Below, piece by piece: positions 60,950 through 64,000 of a stretch of DNA of 64,000 nucleotides. Both the position numbers and the translations under genes were made by a program. Below the pieces are notes generated by a model that was not told the DNA's origin, made no database searches, and saw nothing but the letters and a program-made list of their open reading frames with translations. Source of the stretch: Panonychus citri (Eukaryota; Arthropoda; Arachnida; Trombidiformes; Tetranychidae); contig NW_026515499.1 in NCBI RefSeq assembly GCF_014898815.1, forward strand, positions 1 to 64,000, read 5' to 3'. Every line of letters starts with the position of its first letter. Positions within the stretch are counted from its first letter, which is position 1.

Positions 60950-62168
60950 ATGGAGTATCTTCACCCATCATCCGTTCCCTCATCAAAGAGTGAACTTTCT
61001 CTTCAAAGTTCCACCTACACAAGTCGCAATTGATTCAACATATGATGTTGAATATAGACCTTCAGCATCTTTAGAAAGTGCTACTGTTCATGAAATTAAC
61101 ATTCCAGCATCAGAAGACTTTACTGATTTGTCACAAACGATGTTACATCTTGGCCTTGAAGTCCTAACTGATGATAACGTTAAAGTTTCAGATGATAAAG
61201 TTAAATGTGTTGAAAATTTCGCAAACTCAATTTTTGATCAAATTGATTTTTTTCTTGGTACTGTTAATACATCGCAGGCTAACAATATGTATCACTATAC
61301 TTCTTACATTGAAGACTTACTCTTCCGTCATCCTACCAAAGCAGATATTAGTAGATATGATAAATCAGTTTACATAAAAAGTAATATTGAATTATACTTC
61401 AGATTACATTTACCAATGTTAACACAAGATAAATTATTGATTAATGGAATACCGCTAATGTTTAGATTCACGAGAAGTCCCCGTAGTTTCCCTATAATCG
61501 CTGAAACGGGTTCATTTAAAATCAAGCTGACGAAACTTGCTATTCACATGAAACGTGTTAAACTTTTCCCTGACGCTCAAACTGGAATCATATCAGCTTT
61601 GAATAATTCAAATGCAAATTATTTCATCATAAGAAATGAAGTCAAGAGCTTCTCGTTAAGTAAAGGTCTAAGTTCAGCAACAATGGAAAATATTTTCGCT
61701 GGGATTCTACCTCGTCGATTAATCATTGGATTTGTTGAAGAAAGTGCTTATTCTGGAGACATAAAGATGGACCCATATAAATTCGAGAATTTAAAAATCA
61801 AACAAATTTCTCTTAGTGTTGATGGAAATACAATACCAAGTATTCCATATCAACCTGATTTTCCTGATAATTGTATGAGGGAGTATGTTAATTTATTTCG
61901 TGTTCTAGGACAAGATGAGGGAATTCCTCAAATTGACTTGTCTTATGATGATTACAAAAGTAAAAAAACATTATTTGCCTTTGACATTGGTGGTGCTCTT
62001 GGTGGTGAGTCAGGATCTTTATCATTGTTAAAAAGAGGTGCAATACGATTAGAAATTAGATTCACATCGGAAACAACAAAACAATATAAGATAATTGTAT
62101 TTGCTCAGTTTGATAATTTAATTTCAATAGATAAAGATCGTAATGTTTATATTGTATCTAGATTATTA
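60950..62168 (+). CDS. Major capsid protein, double jelly-roll (frame break near start)
   Basis: The Polinton major capsid (hexon-like) protein, about 405 residues. The ATG at 60950 starts MEYLHPSSVPSSKSELSL, a typical family N-terminus, then the frame is lost at a short TC run near 61000. The main frame continues with FKVPPTQVAIDST and a family-typical end, QFDNLISIDKDRNVYI. The frame downstream of the break is otherwise open for the whole gene. Without the break the start at 60950 is the natural one; a GTG at 60990 in the main frame is only a fallback. The frame does not stop at the expected C-terminus but continues into the protease. Confidence 0.9.
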
Positions 62169-62603
62169 ATGTTAACAACAATTGACATCACTAGATTATT
62201 GAGGAAAATATCATATTTTGGTGGGGTATATCCAATAAATCGGTTACCATTAATTTTAAAAAAACCAAGGTCTCTGATCATTAATCTTGATCCTAGTTAC
62301 AGACCTGGATCACATTGGGTTGCAGTGCACTTTTATTCTAATGGAACCGCCTTTTATTTTGATTCTTATGGCAGACAGCCGGAGGGGGAAATTTTAACGT
62401 TAATCGAACGGTTTGCACCCAGAGGATATGAATTTTCAAGGATGAAGTATCAAAATGATTCAACTACATCTTGTGGCTACTTTTGTGTGTTATTTGTTAT
62501 CATGGCTGATCAAAAAAACAAGTTTTTGAAGTTGTTTGAAAAATGTAAAACAGAAAGAAATGAAAGAACCTTGAGTTACTTAATAAAGAGCTTTATTGAT
62601 TAA
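62169..62603 (+). CDS. Adenovirus-type maturation protease, in frame with the capsid gene
   Basis: A C5-like (adenain, Ulp1-fold) cysteine protease of 144 residues counted from the ATG at 62169. It cleaves virion precursor proteins during maturation. Numbered from 60990, the catalytic residues are H442 (GSHWVAVHF), D458 (YFDSYG) and C495 (SCGYFCVLF); the N-terminal GGVYPINRLP block is also typical. No stop separates it from the capsid frame, so it is either a 537-codon fusion or the result of a lost stop. Its 3' end overlaps the convergent polymerase gene by 11 bp. Confidence 0.92.
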   Translation: MLTTIDITRLLRKISYFGGVYPINRLPLILKKPRSLIINLDPSYRPGSHWVAVHFYSNGTAFYFDSYGRQPEGEILTLIERFAPRGYEFSRMKYQNDSTTSCGYFCVLFVIMADQKNKFLKLFEKCKTERNERTLSYLIKSFID

Positions 62604-64000
62604 TCTTGAAATGCCCGTAAGCGTAAGAATTTATTTTATCGTTTAACAAATATCGTTTATCTTCAAATGGTGAGATGGCAATTTTTTCATTTTTATACAT
62701 TGAAATTTTATGATTTTCAGATCCTATTCTTCTCGTTATCTCTTTATGACATCTCTCTTCATATAAACTCCGTTTGTAGTCGTCAAAGCTCATTTTTTTT
62801 TCCACAACAGCTTTTTGTATTCCTTTTGCCCTCTTCTTCTCCCCTTTAGATGATTTAATTATATAAAGTTTTGGCTTGATCGCAATAACTTCGTGAATTG
62901 CGTCACCTGCCATCTCATCTTTTAAACAACCAATTTTTTTCTTATTCAAATTTGAATAAAGAGGATGAGATTGGTCCAGGTCACTGAAATCCATAATGTC
63001 CTCAAAGTTTTCATATCATCAATCAGTGAATTGGTCTTGATCTCGAGAATGAATGAATCAGTATCAGAGTAGACCAAAGTTACATTTTCTTTATAAAATG
63101 ATTTGAAACGATCATAATAAAGTTTGTAGACATGTAATTTCGATAACTCTAAAACACTAAATCCAGCAACAATAGCTTTGTCCATCAGTACTTTTTCAGG
63201 TTTTTTCTGTATCAAAACTTTATCTTCATTGAGTATTTTAAATCTTTGACAAAACGGATTGGCTATTTTTTTAGTAGCAATTTTTTCACTCATTACTAAA
63301 TCAACATTTACATGTTTTCTTTTATCCTCCATAAGTTTTCCATAGATACTGTTGACAAAAAGTTTATATAATGATGATGTAAATGAGTCAACAGCTTGAT
63401 GACGTTTCAATGTACAAAAGTCAATGTAAGGTTTTAACCATGCCTTTTGTTTGAATGTTATCACTGATGAATCTTATCAACAATTAGTCCATTTTGTAAG
63501 TAGAATTTTAAATTACGATAATGTAAGACATATCTTTACGAGGTAAAATGTTGATACAAGTTTTCTGATGATGATGGTTTAGTTCCTTGCATGTTGAGCT
63601 GATGAAAGAGATTAAGAGTGTATGGACTCAACATATTTTTATCAATTTTCATTCGATGAGGGCCATTGGGAAATCATTATGAAGCTCATGAAGAGATTCA
63701 GGGTAAATAAGATCGAGTTCTAAAATATAACCATCATCAGCATCATCTTCTGTATTGATAATCATTTGAATCAACTCAAAGTCATCCGACCAATTGAACC
63801 ACTTGTAAGAGCTAAACGGTAATACGTCAATCATCGCACTTCCATAAAGATTATTAACATCAAAGTATAATAAATGAATTTGATCACCGCCATCGTAACA
63901 AGGTGTCTTAGGATTATTAGCGATAGCATGACGTTTAGCAACAGTTGTGAATCCACCTCTAATTCCATTTTCAATCATTAATAACATATCAATTTGAGTG
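62593..64000 (-). CDS. Protein-primed family B DNA polymerase, C-terminal part, several frame breaks
   Basis: The replicative polymerase of the element; the window holds its C-terminal 1.4 kb and the rest runs off the right edge. Reading leftward: motif A, YFDVNNLYGSAM (about 63880-63840); motif B region, KLFVNSIYGKL (about 63360); motif C, YSDTDSF (about 63060). The family's C-terminal tail follows (HPLYSN, EEKKRAKG-like GEKKRAKGIQK, MSFDDYK, AISPFEDKRYLL). The catalytic motifs are intact, but the frame changes at about 63662, more than once between about 63560 and 63465, and at about 63003. Most breaks lie at homopolymer or dinucleotide sites. The exonuclease domain and N-terminus are not visible. 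This copy may not make an active enzyme if the breaks are real. Confidence 0.9.

Larger units (their letters stand above)
52805..64000. mobile_element. Polinton/Maverick (adintovirus-like) element, left 11.2 kb
   Basis: The interval carries the defining gene set: packaging ATPase, retroviral-type integrase, minor and major capsid proteins, adenovirus-type protease and protein-primed family B polymerase on the opposite strand. Base composition and word use change sharply at about 52805; the TGATTGTTA-type words of the host spacer stop there. A Polinton should start with AG after a 6-bp target duplication. AGTAGTATG at 52805, preceded by GATACT, fits, but the right end is outside the window so the terminal repeat cannot be confirmed. 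Most capsid and integration genes are open, while several others, especially the polymerase, have frame breaks, so this copy is recent but perhaps not functional. Confidence 0.93.

Noticed and set aside
1..64000. CRISPR arrays, tRNA or rRNA genes
   Set aside because: No spaced direct repeats, cloverleaf-like sequences or rRNA segments were found; the sequence is animal nuclear DNA.

Overview
The window is animal nuclear DNA. It is AT-rich, gene-poor and full of trinucleotide and CT/GA microsatellites. Introns have GT/AG borders, and three conserved metazoan genes are visible. Gene content and the dense TGATTGTTA / TAACAATCA-type words in the spacers suggest an arthropod, possibly an acariform (spider-mite-like) chelicerate. 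The species is an inference; no marker here settles it.

Layout: (1) 1-5665 is spacer or intron upstream of the last exon of an unc-4/UNCX homeobox gene (5666-7867, +). It contains a 0.56 kb element with 30-bp terminal inverted repeats (3064-3620). (2) 7868-38795 is a 31 kb gene desert with transposon debris: a broken mariner/Tc1-type transposase near 14.8-15.1 kb, degenerate duplicated blocks near 14.0-14.5 kb, and a probable LTR fragment near 25.0-25.6 kb. It also holds a 932-bp tandem duplication at 19231-21121 and many microsatellites. (3) 38796-40950 (-) is a complete three-exon MLH1 mismatch-repair gene with two facing E2F-type sites just upstream. (4) 42345-51323 (-) holds the seven 3' exons of an AMPA-type ionotropic glutamate receptor. 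Its 5' exons are not seen. (5) From about 52805 to the window edge lies the left 11 kb of a Polinton/Maverick (adintovirus-like) element, probably inserted in the receptor's 5' part or just upstream of it.

The Polinton carries the expected virion and replication set. On + are a packaging ATPase, a retroviral-type integrase with a chromodomain, a penton-like minor capsid protein, a pVI/pX-like protein, and a double-jelly-roll major capsid protein joined in one frame to an adenovirus-type cysteine protease. On - is a protein-primed family B DNA polymerase that runs off the window. Less expected is the left-end module: a palindrome, a perfect six-unit heat shock element, two CRE-like sites in a 60-bp-spaced repeat, a TATA box, a small unknown gene, a one-helix membrane peptide, and a TATA-binding-protein homologue with two TBP repeats. 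TATA-like boxes sit 33-54 bp upstream of the start codons of eight + strand genes. Together these suggest a virus-like element with its own TBP, serving its own TATA promoters and possibly switched on by host stress signalling. That is the main candidate for an undescribed system here.

Caution: several genes, viral and host, carry frame breaks. Nearly all lie at short homopolymers or dinucleotide runs. The two copies of the 932-bp duplication differ mainly at such sites too. Consensus error or rapid slippage must be excluded before any gene is called dead.
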